Assembly: GCF_004341375.1 (NCBI RefSeq)
Contig: NZ_SLXO01000003.1
Coordinates: forward strand, 186,001-250,000
Reading direction: 5' to 3'
Length of the DNA: 64,000 nucleotides
Source: Rhodothalassium salexigens DSM 2132
Lineage (GTDB): Bacteria > Pseudomonadota > Alphaproteobacteria > Sphingomonadales > Rhodothalassiaceae
The notes beneath the pieces are model-generated. The model saw nothing but the letters and a program-made list of their open reading frames with translations. It was not told the DNA's origin and did not search any database. The position numbers and the translations under genes are program-made. This document shows positions 8,077 to 17,788 of this stretch, piece by piece (the first letter of the stretch is position 1; every line of letters starts with the position of its first letter).

Positions 8077-9588
8077 CTAGCCGGCGCCGCCGCCCGACAG
8101 GGTGGCGCTGGCGATGGCGCCTTCGAACAGCCGAAAGCCCAATTGCCGGCCGGTGTCGATGGCACTGGCGCGATTGCAACCGAACAACATGACGCGCGCC
8201 GGGCCTAAGCCGCGGATCGTCTCCGCCAGGTGCTTGATCGCCGCTTCGTCGAGCGCCTTCACCACCGTGTCGCGGAACGGTATCGTGTAAAACTCGGCCG
8301 GCAGCAGGGTCCAGGATACGGCGCCGAAGGTCAGCAGGTCGATGCCGGTGACCGCGGTGCGCAACCCTCTGGCGCGCACCTGCCGGCGCGCTTCGAGATA
8401 GCGGTCGGTGGCGTGCAGCACGTCCTCGGCGCGGAAGCCGAGAATCACCTTGCCGCGCGAGCGTTGCGCCAGCTTGGTCTCGAAACTGGCCATGGCGTCC
8501 GGGTCGAGCGCGGCGTCGAGTTCAAAATCCAGCAGCAGGGGTGTCCCGTCGTCGGTGGGCAGATTGACGCCGCCCCGGCCGATCACCTGGCGGTTGAGCG
8601 TCTGATGCAGCTTGCGTGCGTAAGCCGCGTCGGCATCGAGCCGAAACTCCGGCATCAGCCGGGCCTCCACCCGCTCAAGCGAAAAGGTGTGATAGGTCAG
8701 CACGCGGCGCGGCTCGGTGCCGCGCGCCATCATGATGATCGGTCGCGTGGTGGCGAACACACTACCGTCGAGTCGACGCAGCGCATTGGCAAGCCTGTTG
8801 AACGACAGCGGGTCGAGCGGCGTCTGGCTGCGCGCCCGGTCGCGCACCACTTTGACCGTCGGTTCCGCCGCCGCGGTGTCGTCGTCTGCTCCGCCCGCGG
8901 CCTCAGTCCTCGCCTCGGCTCCGGACCCGTCGGCGCCCGCGGGTGCGTCGGCATCGGTACGGTCGCCGGGTGTGTCTGGGATTTCGCCTGTGTCGGTGGC
9001 GGTGTCGGCGTCGCTCGGCGCCCTGACCGGTTCCGCATTCTGCCAGGGGGAGGGGGCCGCGGCGGTTGCGGCGGCCGCCGCCTCGGCGTCCTGGCGCGCC
9101 TGTTCTTCGGCGTCGGCACGTATTTGGGCGACCAGGGCTTCCATGTCGGCGCGGAACCGCTCGTAGTCGCGCTCCAGATCGTACTGGGTGACCAGCAGGT
9201 CCTGATCCACCGCCTCGGCGGCCTTGAGATAGTTGTCCTTGCGAAACAGCATCCGCTCGCGGGTGGTATAGATATCCAGATCGGCCCGCGAGGCGCCCTT
9301 GACCACCACGATGATGTCGCTATTGGCGAGGCGGAACAACTGGCCTTCATAGCGGTTGACCAGCGGGCGGATCTCTTGCGCCGCCGACCGGACGAACGCG
9401 GCTTCCCGGTGGCGTCGTTCCAGGTCCGACAGGGCCAGACGGATCGCCGAGCGCTCCTGGGTGTGCCGCCGCAGACCCTTGAGATAGTCCAGCAGCAGGT
9501 CTTCTTGGTTGGCCCGCGCGCGTTGGGTGGTTGCCGGCACTATTCGACGCCCATCAAAGAACTGAAGGATTGGGGATCGTCCGGGCAT
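8077..9588 (-). CDS. degenerate GGDEF/EAL-like protein, function unknown
   Basis: About 503 residues from the ATG at 9588; a GTG/ATG-initiated longer form from 9798 is open but adds only basic, low-complexity sequence. The segment VNRYEGQLFRLANSDIIVVV has the shape of a GGDEF domain core with the signature replaced. The C-terminal 200 residues contain LLLDFELDAAL, GLRTAVTGIDLLTFGAV and LFGCNRASAIDTGRQLGFRLFEG, which follow the layout of an EAL domain without its metal-binding glutamate and aspartate residues. A central acidic linker rich in Ala, Asp and Pro separates the halves. It would therefore be a non-catalytic c-di-GMP receptor or scaffold, if the fold is right. Convergent with regA. 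No signal peptide or membrane helix is visible. Confidence 0.6.
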   Translation of the reverse strand: MPGRSPILQFFDGRRIVPATTQRARANQEDLLLDYLKGLRRHTQERSAIRLALSDLERRHREAAFVRSAAQEIRPLVNRYEGQLFRLANSDIIVVVKGASRADLDIYTTRERMLFRKDNYLKAAEAVDQDLLVTQYDLERDYERFRADMEALVAQIRADAEEQARQDAEAAAAATAAAPSPWQNAEPVRAPSDADTATDTGEIPDTPGDRTDADAPAGADGSGAEARTEAAGGADDDTAAAEPTVKVVRDRARSQTPLDPLSFNRLANALRRLDGSVFATTRPIIMMARGTEPRRVLTYHTFSLERVEARLMPEFRLDADAAYARKLHQTLNRQVIGRGGVNLPTDDGTPLLLDFELDAALDPDAMASFETKLAQRSRGKVILGFRAEDVLHATDRYLEARRQVRARGLRTAVTGIDLLTFGAVSWTLLPAEFYTIPFRDTVVKALDEAAIKHLAETIRGLGPARVMLFGCNRASAIDTGRQLGFRLFEGAIASATLSGGGAG

Positions 9589-9927
9589 CGCCGGCCGCAG
9601 CCCGTTTGGGCTCCATGCCACAGCGCCGGCCCGGAAGAAACCCGCCCGTGAGCCGTCAGGTGGAGTGCGCCCGCCGGCGCTGCCGTTTTTCCGTGCCGCA
9701 TTCCCGGTAACGCCTTGCCTTTTCGTCGCCTTCGCCCGTGTCGCCCTCGCCCCGCGTTTCCCCGTCTTCGGGCGCTCGCCCTGCGGCGCTCGCTCCATGG
9801 CGCTCGGCGTCGCGCCGCCGCCGAGGGGGAACGGCGCCGGAGGTGCGCGGGCCTGCGGACTGCGTCGCCATTGCCGCCGGGCGCTTGAAACCTGATACCT
9901 TGATCGCTTTTTACATTAGGTCACAGA
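9589..9927. other. intergenic region without a supported gene
   Basis: Between the start chosen for the degenerate GGDEF/EAL-like gene and the end of mmcB. It may encode an N-terminal extension of the former up to 9798. The stretch 9895-9930 is locally AT-rich, and I saw no convincing terminator or RNA gene. Confidence 0.4.
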
Positions 9928-10422
9928 TCAGGGGGCCGCAAGATCGCCGGTCTGGCCCAGCCGGTTGGCGCCGAGGCGCGCCAGGCGGATCAACAGCGCC
10001 TTGCGCCGCGCCGCCGCCATCGGGACCGCCTGGGCCTCGCGCACCACCGCGCCGTCATAAGCGTCGGCGACGATCAGCCCGACCCGATCGGGTGGCGCCG
10101 CCAGGTCCAGCACCTGCGCCACCGCCAGCCCCGGTGGCACGGCGAAATAAAACCGGTCGGCGAACGCCAGATAGTCGGCCCATTTGGTGTCGGCACGCAG
10201 GTCGGCGAGCCCGGATTTCACCTCGACGATAACGATCGCCCCGTCGGCCATGACACCCATAAGATCGGCGCGCCGCCCGTTGGCGATGGTCACTTCGGCC
10301 AGCGGCGGACAGCCCAGGGCGAGCAGCAGGCGTGCGGCGCCCCGGGTTACCGCGGCGGTGACCGCCGGGCGGTCGCCGGGTGCACCGGCGGGGTCGGACA
10401 GGACTGTGCGCGGGGCTGCCAT
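9928..10422 (-). CDS. mmcB: MmcB family DNA repair protein
   Basis: 164-residue protein of the MmcB family (PF06319), a conserved alphaproteobacterial nuclease-like protein in the SOS/mitomycin C response of Caulobacter. The PD-(D/E)xK-like core is visible as NGRRADLMG then VIVEVKSGLADLRAD, followed by the family marker KWADYLAFADRFYFAVP and GLIVADAYDG. The start is ATG 10422 (MAAPRTV); a frame extending to 10482 exists but the extra residues have no family match. A LexA site was looked for and not found. It is divergent from the DUF3126 gene. Confidence 0.88.
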   Translation of the reverse strand: MAAPRTVLSDPAGAPGDRPAVTAAVTRGAARLLLALGCPPLAEVTIANGRRADLMGVMADGAIVIVEVKSGLADLRADTKWADYLAFADRFYFAVPPGLAVAQVLDLAAPPDRVGLIVADAYDGAVVREAQAVPMAAARRKALLIRLARLGANRLGQTGDLAAP

Positions 10423-10635
10423 GGCAGCAGTGTAGGCGGTCAGGCTGCCGGCTGGCCAGACAAAAGAACGCAACAAGAACAAGGCGCCGGTGTGCCGGCC
10501 GCCGCTGGCATGGGCTTGTCAGCACGGGGTATGATCCGTATCCACGCCCCACGGTATCGTCTGCCCCGCGATACCGGGCGTGCCGGCATCGTCCGGGGTG
10601 CCGTCGCCGACCCATACTGACCAGCGGAGACCAAT

Positions 10636-10848
10636 GTGACCCAAGACGAGATCGGCAAGCTTGTCCGCCATTTGCGCCAAACCTTCAACAACGATGGAAT
10701 CAAGATCGCCGAGCGCAAGCAGGACGATTCCGTCGAAGTGACCATCGACGGCGAGTTCATCGGCGTGATCTACAAGGACGAGGAAGAGGGCGAGACATCC
10801 TACGCCTTCAACATGGCGATTCTCGACATCGACCTGGAAGACGCCTGA
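10636..10848 (+). CDS. DUF3126 family protein
   Basis: Small acidic protein of 70 residues matching the alphaproteobacterial DUF3126 family by its full length, including the segments RHLRQTFN, DDSVEVTIDGEFIGVIY and SYAFNMAILDIDL. It is predicted to be a single small alpha/beta domain. No function is known. The start is GTG 10636, with GGAGA at 10626-10630 at proper spacing; an ATG two bases earlier is out of frame. Genes of this family are often found near mmcB-type and regulatory genes in this class. Confidence 0.88.
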   Translation: MTQDEIGKLVRHLRQTFNNDGIKIAERKQDDSVEVTIDGEFIGVIYKDEEEGETSYAFNMAILDIDLEDA

Positions 10849-10906
10849 GCCGTCGGCGACCCGCCAGCGGCGGCGATCCCGGTGTTGCCGGAACTATGGT
10901 CGATCG

Positions 10907-10940
10907 ATCTGGGTCATGGCCCATGACCCATGACCCAGAT
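10907..10940. repeat. 13-bp perfect inverted repeat with overlapping alternative dyad
   Basis: ATCTGGGTCATGG (10907-10919) and CCATGACCCAGAT (10928-10940) are perfect complements around an 8-base loop. The element CCATGACCC occurs twice in a row, so an alternative 9-bp dyad (10911-10929) can also form. There is no T-run on either strand, so it is not a classical terminator. It lies between the DUF3126 gene and the 3' end of the tRNA pair. Confidence 0.6.
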
Positions 10941-11135
10941 TGGCCGAAAAAGAACACGCGCAGCAGCGTTGCAGGCTGCCTTAGCGCGGGCTGGCGCCGC
11001 AGACGGTGACGGGCGCCCGGCGCGTCGATGGTGGGTAAGCCCAAGGGCCGATTGTCGATCCGGCGGCGGCCCTCTCCTGAGGACCGGTGGTCCCAGAGAT
11101 TTGACCGACACTAAGACGATACCGGGCCGGGAAAA

Positions 11136-11211
11136 TGGTGGAGCCGAGGGGAATCGAACCCCTGACCTCAGCAGTGCGATTGCTGCGCTCTCCCAACTGA
11201 GCTACGGCCCC
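11136..11211 (-). tRNA. tRNA-Ala (anticodon CGC)
   Basis: 76 nt including an encoded CCA end. Acceptor GGGGCCG pairs with CGGCTCC (one G-U), the D stem is GCTC/GAGC, the anticodon stem CAGCA/TGCTG encloses loop ATCGCAC with anticodon CGC, and the T arm is AGGGG-TTCGATT-CCCCT. It reads the GCG alanine codon, which is heavily used in this genome. Confidence 0.95.
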
Positions 11212-11260
11212 GTGGTCGTCTCGACCGACCCGCGGGCCTTGGGAGAGACCCGGGAGGGAA

Positions 11261-11337
11261 TGGCGCGCTCGGGAGGATTCGAACCCCCGACCCCTAGATT
11301 CGTAGTCTAGTGCTCTATCCAGCTGAGCTACGAGCGC
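11261..11337 (-). tRNA. tRNA-Arg (anticodon ACG)
   Basis: 77 nt with encoded CCA. Acceptor GCGCTCG pairs with CGAGCGC, the anticodon stem CTAGA/TCTAG holds loop CTACGAA (anticodon ACG, normally edited to ICG), and the T arm is GGGGG-TTCGAAT-CCTCC. It lies 49 bases upstream of tRNA-Ala in the direction of transcription, so the two are probably co-transcribed. Confidence 0.95.
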
Positions 11338-11591
11338 CCATGGTATCCGGCGGGGCTTTGTTGACCCGCCCGGAATAAGCGCGGACCCTAATGAGATGCC
11401 CCGGACCATGCAAGGGGTTTTTGTCAGGGAATTTTATTGTCGCCCCAGCGGCCCGGTTGGCCTAGAGATCGGGGCCGGATTGCGCGCGGGCAAGGCCCGG
11501 TTCGCCGGCTGGTCGAGGCTCCCAGCGACCATGGCCGGATCGACAGGCAGGACGGCGCATGGGGGCGGCGATAACGCGGACGGAGGCGACG

Positions 11592-12017
11592 ATGGCACCA
11601 CAGCGTGGGCAAGGGTCGACGGCGCGGCGGCTTGGCGCAGTGCTGGCCATGGCCTTGTTGTCGGGCTGCGCGGTCGGCGGCGGCTGGCCGAAGCTCAACG
11701 ACCCGCTGCCCCAGCCGGCCGATGCGGCGGTGTCGGCGCGCTTCCCGACGCCGCCGGCGCCCGAGCACCCGCCCCGGCCCGACGACCCGGCCGCCCTGTG
11801 GGACCGGGTCGCCGTCGAGCGCCGGGCGTTCGCCGCAGCGCGCGCCGACGGGCTCGACGACCCGGCCAACCGGCTGGCCGCGCAAATGCACCTGACCCGG
11901 CTCGGCCGGCTGGCGCGCGCGCTCGCCGGCGCGCCCGACAGCGGCGATGTGGCCGGCCTCGACACGTTCGTGGCCGAAGCCCGGCGCGCCCTGGCCGGCC
12001 CGCAGCCGATCGGCTGA
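11592..12017 (+). CDS. putative lipoprotein, function unknown
   Basis: 141 residues starting at ATG 11592, with GGAGG at 11582-11586 upstream. A basic N-terminus and hydrophobic stretch end in the lipobox LLSGC (Cys near 26), so the product should be a lipid-anchored envelope protein. The rest is Ala/Pro/Arg-rich and predicted helical, with no recognised domain. An upstream in-frame ATG at 11559 would add an unlikely extension before the signal peptide. It is convergent with the P1 peptidase gene. Confidence 0.7.
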   Translation: MAPQRGQGSTARRLGAVLAMALLSGCAVGGGWPKLNDPLPQPADAAVSARFPTPPAPEHPPRPDDPAALWDRVAVERRAFAAARADGLDDPANRLAAQMHLTRLGRLARALAGAPDSGDVAGLDTFVAEARRALAGPQPIG

Positions 12018-12056
12018 GCCCGGGGCTCTGCCGGTGTGTCTGGGGGCTTGCCGGTC

Positions 12057-13061
12057 TTAGGCGTTCGGGGCGGCTTCGGCCTCCCGGGCGGCCGCCAGCG
12101 CCTTGTCCACCGCGCGCACCAGGGCGTCGGCGGCCATGGTGCCGGCAAGCGCCAGGGCCAGGGGCGCGGTTTCCTGGCGCGGGCCGGCGAGCGGCTTGGC
12201 GCCGGTGGCGAGTGCGAACACCGTGTCGCCGTCAAAGGGCGTGTGCAGCGGCCGGATTGCCCGCGCCAGCCCGTCATGGGCCATGGTCGCCAGCCGCCGG
12301 CACTGCGCCTTGTCCAGATCCAGGTTGGTCGCCACCGCGGCGAGCGTGGTGTTGGCGCCCAACAGGGCGAGCTTCGGGAACTCGATGATCGCGGGGTCGG
12401 CGGCGGGGCCGCCAGCGGCGTCGGTGGGGCTGCCGAAGCTGTTGACCGCCACCAGCACGCCCACCGCCGTGCCGTCGGCGGCGACCGCGCTGGCGGTGCC
12501 GATGCCGCCCGGCCGGTCGCCGGCCTGGGCGCCGAAGCCCGCGCCGGCCCGGCCCTGCGCCACCTCGACGCCCGCCGCCTCGGCGGCCCGGATCGCCAGG
12601 TCGCCATAGGGCGGCCGGTCCCACGCCTTGTCGCCGCCGTTGAGCAGGTCGAACAAAATCGCCGCCGGCACGCCGGGCACCGGGCGCGCGGCCACCGGCA
12701 GGCCCACGCCGCGTTCGGACAGCCAATGGCTCAGGGCGTCGGCCGCGCCGAGCCCGAACACCGACCCGCCCGACAGGCACAGCGCGTGCACCTTCTCCAC
12801 CAGACAATCCGGGCGCAGCATCTCGGTCTCGCGGGTGCCGGGGCCGCCGCCGCGCACGTCGACGCCCATGGCCACCGGCGCGTCGGGCAGAATCACCGTG
12901 ACGCCGGTGCGCGCGCGGGCGTCGGCGGCCTGGCCGACGCGCAGGCCGGCGATATCGGTCAGCCGATCATGGGCGCCGGGGGCGATCTCGAACCGGGTGG
13001 CGGGTTTGGCCGGGGTTTGGCTCGGGCTTCGGCCCGGGGGCTGGTTTGGGGGCTGGCTCAT
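12057..13061 (-). CDS. P1 family peptidase (DmpA/N-terminal nucleophile type)
   Basis: 334-residue member of peptidase family S58/P1. These proteins are made as precursors and cleave themselves in front of a nucleophilic serine or threonine to give two chains. Visible family features are LTDIAGLRVGQA near the N-terminus, CLSGGSVFGLGAADAL, GRAGAGFGA, and the presumed processing region GVLVAVNSFGSP near residue 208, where Asn-Ser fits the nucleophile position. The first 22 residues are proline-rich and variable. GGAG precedes the ATG at 13061. Substrates of relatives include beta-peptides, D-amino peptides and nylon oligomers; the one here is unknown. It is divergent from the gamma-glutamyltranspeptidase gene. 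Confidence 0.87.
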   Translation of the reverse strand: MSQPPNQPPGRSPSQTPAKPATRFEIAPGAHDRLTDIAGLRVGQAADARARTGVTVILPDAPVAMGVDVRGGGPGTRETEMLRPDCLVEKVHALCLSGGSVFGLGAADALSHWLSERGVGLPVAARPVPGVPAAILFDLLNGGDKAWDRPPYGDLAIRAAEAAGVEVAQGRAGAGFGAQAGDRPGGIGTASAVAADGTAVGVLVAVNSFGSPTDAAGGPAADPAIIEFPKLALLGANTTLAAVATNLDLDKAQCRRLATMAHDGLARAIRPLHTPFDGDTVFALATGAKPLAGPRQETAPLALALAGTMAADALVRAVDKALAAAREAEAAPNA

Positions 13062-13272
13062 CGGGCGTCTCCTGGGCTCGCGGGTGGGTCGGGGCTGATG
13101 CCGGGCTGGTCAGGGTTGAGTTGGCGGGCGATTCGATAGCATGGCCGGCCGGGCGGCGTCGCGCGCCCGACCTTGCCTTGACCCTGCCCCCGGCATTGCC
13201 CCGGCATTGCCCAAGGGGCTCATGCGGCTATGATGGCAGCCCATTTCGCTGGCCCAAGGGAGGATCGAACTC

Positions 13273-15129
13273 ATGGTGGCTATCCCGACCGCCCGCCGGC
13301 GCGCCGGTGCGCGCCCAGCTCCGACATTGGCCCGACCGCTGGTCCGGGGCCTGGCCCAGACCTTGGCCCGAACGTTCGGCCTCGCCCTGGCCGTCACCCT
13401 GGCGGCACCGGTCGCGACACCGGTTCTGGCCGCCGAGACCGAGGCGCGCACCGCGCCGGTGGCCGAGCGCCACATGGTCGCCGCCGCCAACCCGCTGGCG
13501 GTCGAGGCCGGGCTTGAGATGCTCGACAAGGGCGGCACGGCGGTCGACGCGGCGATCGCCGTGCAGATGGTGCTGGGCCTGGTCGAGCCGCAGTCGAGCG
13601 GCATCGGCGGCGGCGGTTTCCTGCTCCACTACGACCCCGAAGCCGATGCCATGGTCGCCTATGACGGCCGCGAAACCGCACCCGCCGGCCTCGACCCGCG
13701 GCTGTTCCTGGACGCCGACGGCAAGCCTTTGGGCTATATGGCGGCGGCCCTCGGCGGCGCGGCGGTCGGTGTGCCGGGCAATGTGGCGATGCTGGCCATG
13801 GCCCATGACCGCCACGGCGCGCTGCCCTGGGCCGACCTGTTCGAGCCGGCGATTCGCCTGGCCCGCGACGGCTTCGAGGTGTCGCCCCGGTTGCACAAGG
13901 TGATCGGCGACTGGCTGCGCTATGGCGGCGCGGCGGCGGGCGAGTTGGACCGCATCGGCCCGGCGCGCGACTATTTCTTCACCGCCGAGGGCGAGCCGAT
14001 CCCCGAAGGCATGCTGCTCAAGAATCCGGCCTATGCCCGCACCCTGTCGCGCATCGCCCAACAAGGCCCGGCCGGCTTCTATGACGGCCCGGTGGCCGAG
14101 GCGATGGTGGACGCGGTGCAGAACGCGGTGATCCGTCCGGGCGCGCTGAGCCTCGACGACCTGGCGGGCTATGAGCCGGTGGCGCGCGAGCCGGTGTGCG
14201 GCGCCTATCGGGCGACGCGGATCTGTTCCATGGGGCCGCCGTCGTCGGGTGCGACCACGGTGCTCGCCATCCTCGGGCTGCTGGACGGCTTCGACATGGG
14301 CGGCGCCGGCGTGCAGACAGCCGAGGCTGTGCACCTGTTCGCCGAGGCCAGCCGGCTGGCCTATGCCGACCGGGGCCGCTATCTGGCCGACCCGGCGTTC
14401 GCCGACGTGCCGGTGGCGGGCCTCATCGACCCGGCCTATCTGGCCGAGCGGCGCGCGCTGATCGACCCCGATCAAGCCATGGCCGCCGAGACCGTGGTGC
14501 CGGGCACGCCGCCGTCCAAGCAATCGCTGCGCTGGGGCGACGACATCAGCCCCGAACTGCCGGCCACCTCGCATATGACGGTGGTCGACGATGCCGGGCG
14601 GGTGGTGTCGTTCACCACCACGGTGCAGATCGCCTTCGGCAGCATGCTGATGGCCGAGGGCTTCCTGCTCAACAACGAGTTGACCGACTTTTCGTTCCGT
14701 CTTGAAGACGCGGCCGGACGGCCGATCGCCAACCGGCCCGAGCCCGGCAAGCGGCCGCGCAGTTCCATGTCGCCGGTGATCGCGTTCGACGACGACGGCC
14801 GCTTCGACTTCGCCGTCGGCTCGCCGGGCGGGGGCAGCATCATCAACTATGTGGCCAAGGCGATCGTCGGCCTGGTGGACTGGGACCTGACCATGCAGCA
14901 GGCGGTGGCGCTGCCCAACATGGTCGATCGCGGCCGGGGGCTGGTGCTCGACCCGGCGCTGGAGCCCTTGGTGCCGCGGCTTGAAGCCCTGGGCCATGAG
15001 GGCATCTCCGTGCGCGCCCAGACCTCGGGCCTGCACGGCATCCGCGCGATTCGCGACGATGCGGGCCAGGTGGAGTATTACCAAGGCGGCGCCGACCCGC
15101 GCCGCGAAGGCGTCGCCCGCGGCCGCTAA
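13273..15129 (+). CDS. ggt: gamma-glutamyltranspeptidase
   Basis: 618-residue Ntn-hydrolase that transfers or hydrolyses the gamma-glutamyl group of glutathione in the periplasm. A long signal peptide (about residues 1-55) precedes the large subunit, which has HMVAAANPLAVEAGLEMLDKG-type sequence, GIGGGGFLLHYD and the glutamate-binding RETAPA motif. The autocleavage site lies before Thr432 in PATSHMTVVD, which becomes the catalytic N-terminal threonine of the small subunit. The downstream GSMLMAEGFLLNNELTDF and PGKRPRSSMSP segments carry the substrate-binding serines. All expected residues are present. SD-like GGGAGGATC precedes ATG 13273. Confidence 0.93.
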   Translation: MVAIPTARRRAGARPAPTLARPLVRGLAQTLARTFGLALAVTLAAPVATPVLAAETEARTAPVAERHMVAAANPLAVEAGLEMLDKGGTAVDAAIAVQMVLGLVEPQSSGIGGGGFLLHYDPEADAMVAYDGRETAPAGLDPRLFLDADGKPLGYMAAALGGAAVGVPGNVAMLAMAHDRHGALPWADLFEPAIRLARDGFEVSPRLHKVIGDWLRYGGAAAGELDRIGPARDYFFTAEGEPIPEGMLLKNPAYARTLSRIAQQGPAGFYDGPVAEAMVDAVQNAVIRPGALSLDDLAGYEPVAREPVCGAYRATRICSMGPPSSGATTVLAILGLLDGFDMGGAGVQTAEAVHLFAEASRLAYADRGRYLADPAFADVPVAGLIDPAYLAERRALIDPDQAMAAETVVPGTPPSKQSLRWGDDISPELPATSHMTVVDDAGRVVSFTTTVQIAFGSMLMAEGFLLNNELTDFSFRLEDAAGRPIANRPEPGKRPRSSMSPVIAFDDDGRFDFAVGSPGGGSIINYVAKAIVGLVDWDLTMQQAVALPNMVDRGRGLVLDPALEPLVPRLEALGHEGISVRAQTSGLHGIRAIRDDAGQVEYYQGGADPRREGVARGR

Positions 15130-15140
15130 ACGGCCCCAGT

Positions 15141-15173
15141 CGGCCCCGGGGTGCCTTGGGCGCCCCGGGGCCG
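15141..15173. terminator. strong GC-rich hairpin between convergent genes
   Basis: CGGCCCCGGGG (15141-15151) pairs perfectly with CCCCGGGGCCG (15163-15173), and the stem extends inward by four more pairs to leave a TTG loop. It lies just after ggt and before the convergent end of dapE. There is no U-tract, so any termination would be by RNA folding alone or with Rho. Confidence 0.45.
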
Positions 15174-15359
15174 GCTGGATCGGTTGGCTGAACGGCTCGG
15201 CCCCGCGGGGCTTGGCCGCACCGGCTGGTGTTGGCGCGTCCTCGGCCTGGCTTTGCGGGCACGACGTAGCTTCGATCCCGGGCGCTCGGCTCGCCATGGC
15301 CTGCGGGCATCACACGGGCCGCCCATTGGCCCCGGGTTCAGGTCCGCCGCGCCTTCACT

Positions 15360-16582
15360 TCAGGCCAGCAGCCGGGCGATCACGTCGGTGTAGATGTCGC
15401 TGAGTGCGGCGATGTCGGCCACCGGCACCTGTTCGTCGGCCTTGTGCATGGTCGCGCCCACCAGGCCGAACTCGGCCACCGGGCAGTGGTCCTTGATGAA
15501 CCGCGCGTCCGAGGTGCCGCCGCTGGTCGACAGCGTCGGCTCGACGCCGAGGCGCGCGCCGATGGCGGCCACCAGCGCGTCCGACAGCGGCCCCGGCGGG
15601 GTGACGAACGCTTCGCCGGTGACCGTCAACTCCAGCTCATAATCGGTCACGGGCACGCCGGTGGCGGCCAGGGTCTCGGCGATCCATGCCTTGAGGCCGT
15701 CGCCGGTATGGGCGTCGTTGAAGCGGATGTTGAACAACGCCTCGGCCTCGCCCGGGATCACATTGTGGGCGGGGTTGGCGATGTCGATGCTGGTCACCGC
15801 CAGCGACGACGGCTGGAAGTGCGCCGTGCCGTCGTCCAGATGCGCCTCGGCCAGCGGCATCAGCAGGCGCATGGCCTTGGTGGCCGCATTGTCGGCCAGA
15901 TGGGGATAGGCCACATGGCCCTGGGCGCCGTGCACCACCAGCCGGCCGTTGAGCGAGCCGCGCCGGCCGATCTTGATCATCTCGCCCAGGCGGCCGGGGT
16001 TGGTGGGTTCGCCCACCAGGCACAGGTCGGGCACGTGGCCGGCCTCGGCCATCCACTGGAGCACCCGCACCGTGCCGTTGACCGCCGGGCCTTCCTCGTC
16101 GCCGGTGATCAGGAACGACAGGCTGCCCGGCCGCTCGGCGCCTTGGCCGTCCCTCAGGTGGCGCGACACGGCGGCGGCGAAGGCGGCGATGGCGCCCTTC
16201 ATATCGGCGGCGCCGCGGCCGATCAGCCGGCCGTCGTCGGTCAGGTCGGCGGCGAACGGGTCGACCGACCAGCGCGTCGCCTGGCCCGCCGGCACCACAT
16301 CGGTGTGGCCGGCGAAGCACAGATGGCGCCCCGGCCCCGCCGGGCTGTCCCAGCGCGCGAACAGATTGTCGACCCGCGCCGTGCCCGGGCTGGCGAACGG
16401 CAGCCGCCAGCAGCGAAAGCCCAGGCCTTCGAGCGTCGCCTGCACCAGGTCGAGCGCGCCCTCGTCGCGCGGCGTCACGCTGGGGCAGCGGATCAGTGCC
16501 CGCGCCAGGGTCACGGGGTCGAGCACGCCGCGCGGGTCGGCCAGCGGCGGCAGCGGGTGGGCGGCGGAAAAGGTCGGCCCGG

Positions 16583-16586
<4 letters not shown>
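15360..16586 (-). CDS. dapE: succinyl-diaminopimelate desuccinylase
   Basis: Zinc-dependent M20 enzyme that removes succinate from N-succinyl-LL-diaminopimelate, the step after DapD/DapC in lysine and peptidoglycan precursor synthesis. The 408-residue protein has the metal ligands in [11 protein letters not shown] (His near 80) and [10 protein letters not shown] (Asp near 113), the catalytic glutamates in TGDEEGPA (near 146-147), the dimerisation domain with [11 protein letters not shown], and the distal histidine in [11 protein letters not shown]. The ATG at 16586 overlaps the TGA of dapD by four bases, so translation is coupled. Confidence 0.95.
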
Positions 16587-17449
<863 letters not shown>

Positions 17450-17585
17450 GGGGCGGGCTCTCCGGCAACGGGCACAAACGACCGGCACCATAGCCGCCGC
17501 ACCGGGGCTGTCAATCGATGGCCGGCGGGGCGAAAAACCGCTGTCTGGCGCTTGACGGCCGCTTTGCCGCACCCAACATCTTCAG

Positions 17586-17736
17586 AGTGGCGATGCTCCG
17601 GTCATGGTCACTCAGCGGCCCCCCTTCCAAAGGGAGCTTTCGGCGCGGACGAGGTCACCAGCCCCTCGCCTGCGGCCGACCAGGGAAGAGCCCGTCGCCC
17701 CCGAGTGGGGAACGTCCGTGCGGGCTCTTCTTCTTT
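17586..17736 (+). ncRNA. candidate small RNA with own promoter and terminator
   Basis: No gene covers this stretch. CTTGAC at 17551-17556 (the alphaproteobacterial minus-35 consensus) is followed after 17 bases by CAACAT (17574-17579), and the segment ends in a strong hairpin plus U-rich tail at 17685-17736. The predicted RNA of about 150 nt contains several self-complementary pieces: GAGTG/CACTC, CGGCC/GGCCG and CCCC-GAGT-GGGG. There is no downstream plus-strand gene it could lead into. It does not fit 6S, SRP or tmRNA by eye. The boundaries are estimates. Confidence 0.35.
17685..17736 (+). terminator. intrinsic terminator
   Basis: GAAGAGCCCG (17685-17694) pairs perfectly with CGGGCTCTTC (17721-17730), with an inner CCCC/GGGG hairpin, and is followed by TTCTTT. 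The U-rich side is on the plus strand. On the minus strand, where the TonB receptor gene ends at 17789, the same stem forms but the tail is weak. Confidence 0.7.
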
Positions 17737-17788
17737 GCGGGGCAGGCTCCATGTGGACCCGTCGGCCCGCTCTTCGGCCGCTTCCCGA

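Noticed and set aside
17586-17736. Identification of the candidate RNA as 6S or SRP RNA
   Set aside because: The ends do not pair with each other as in 6S, and the conserved SRP GGAAGCAGCC-type loop sequence is missing.
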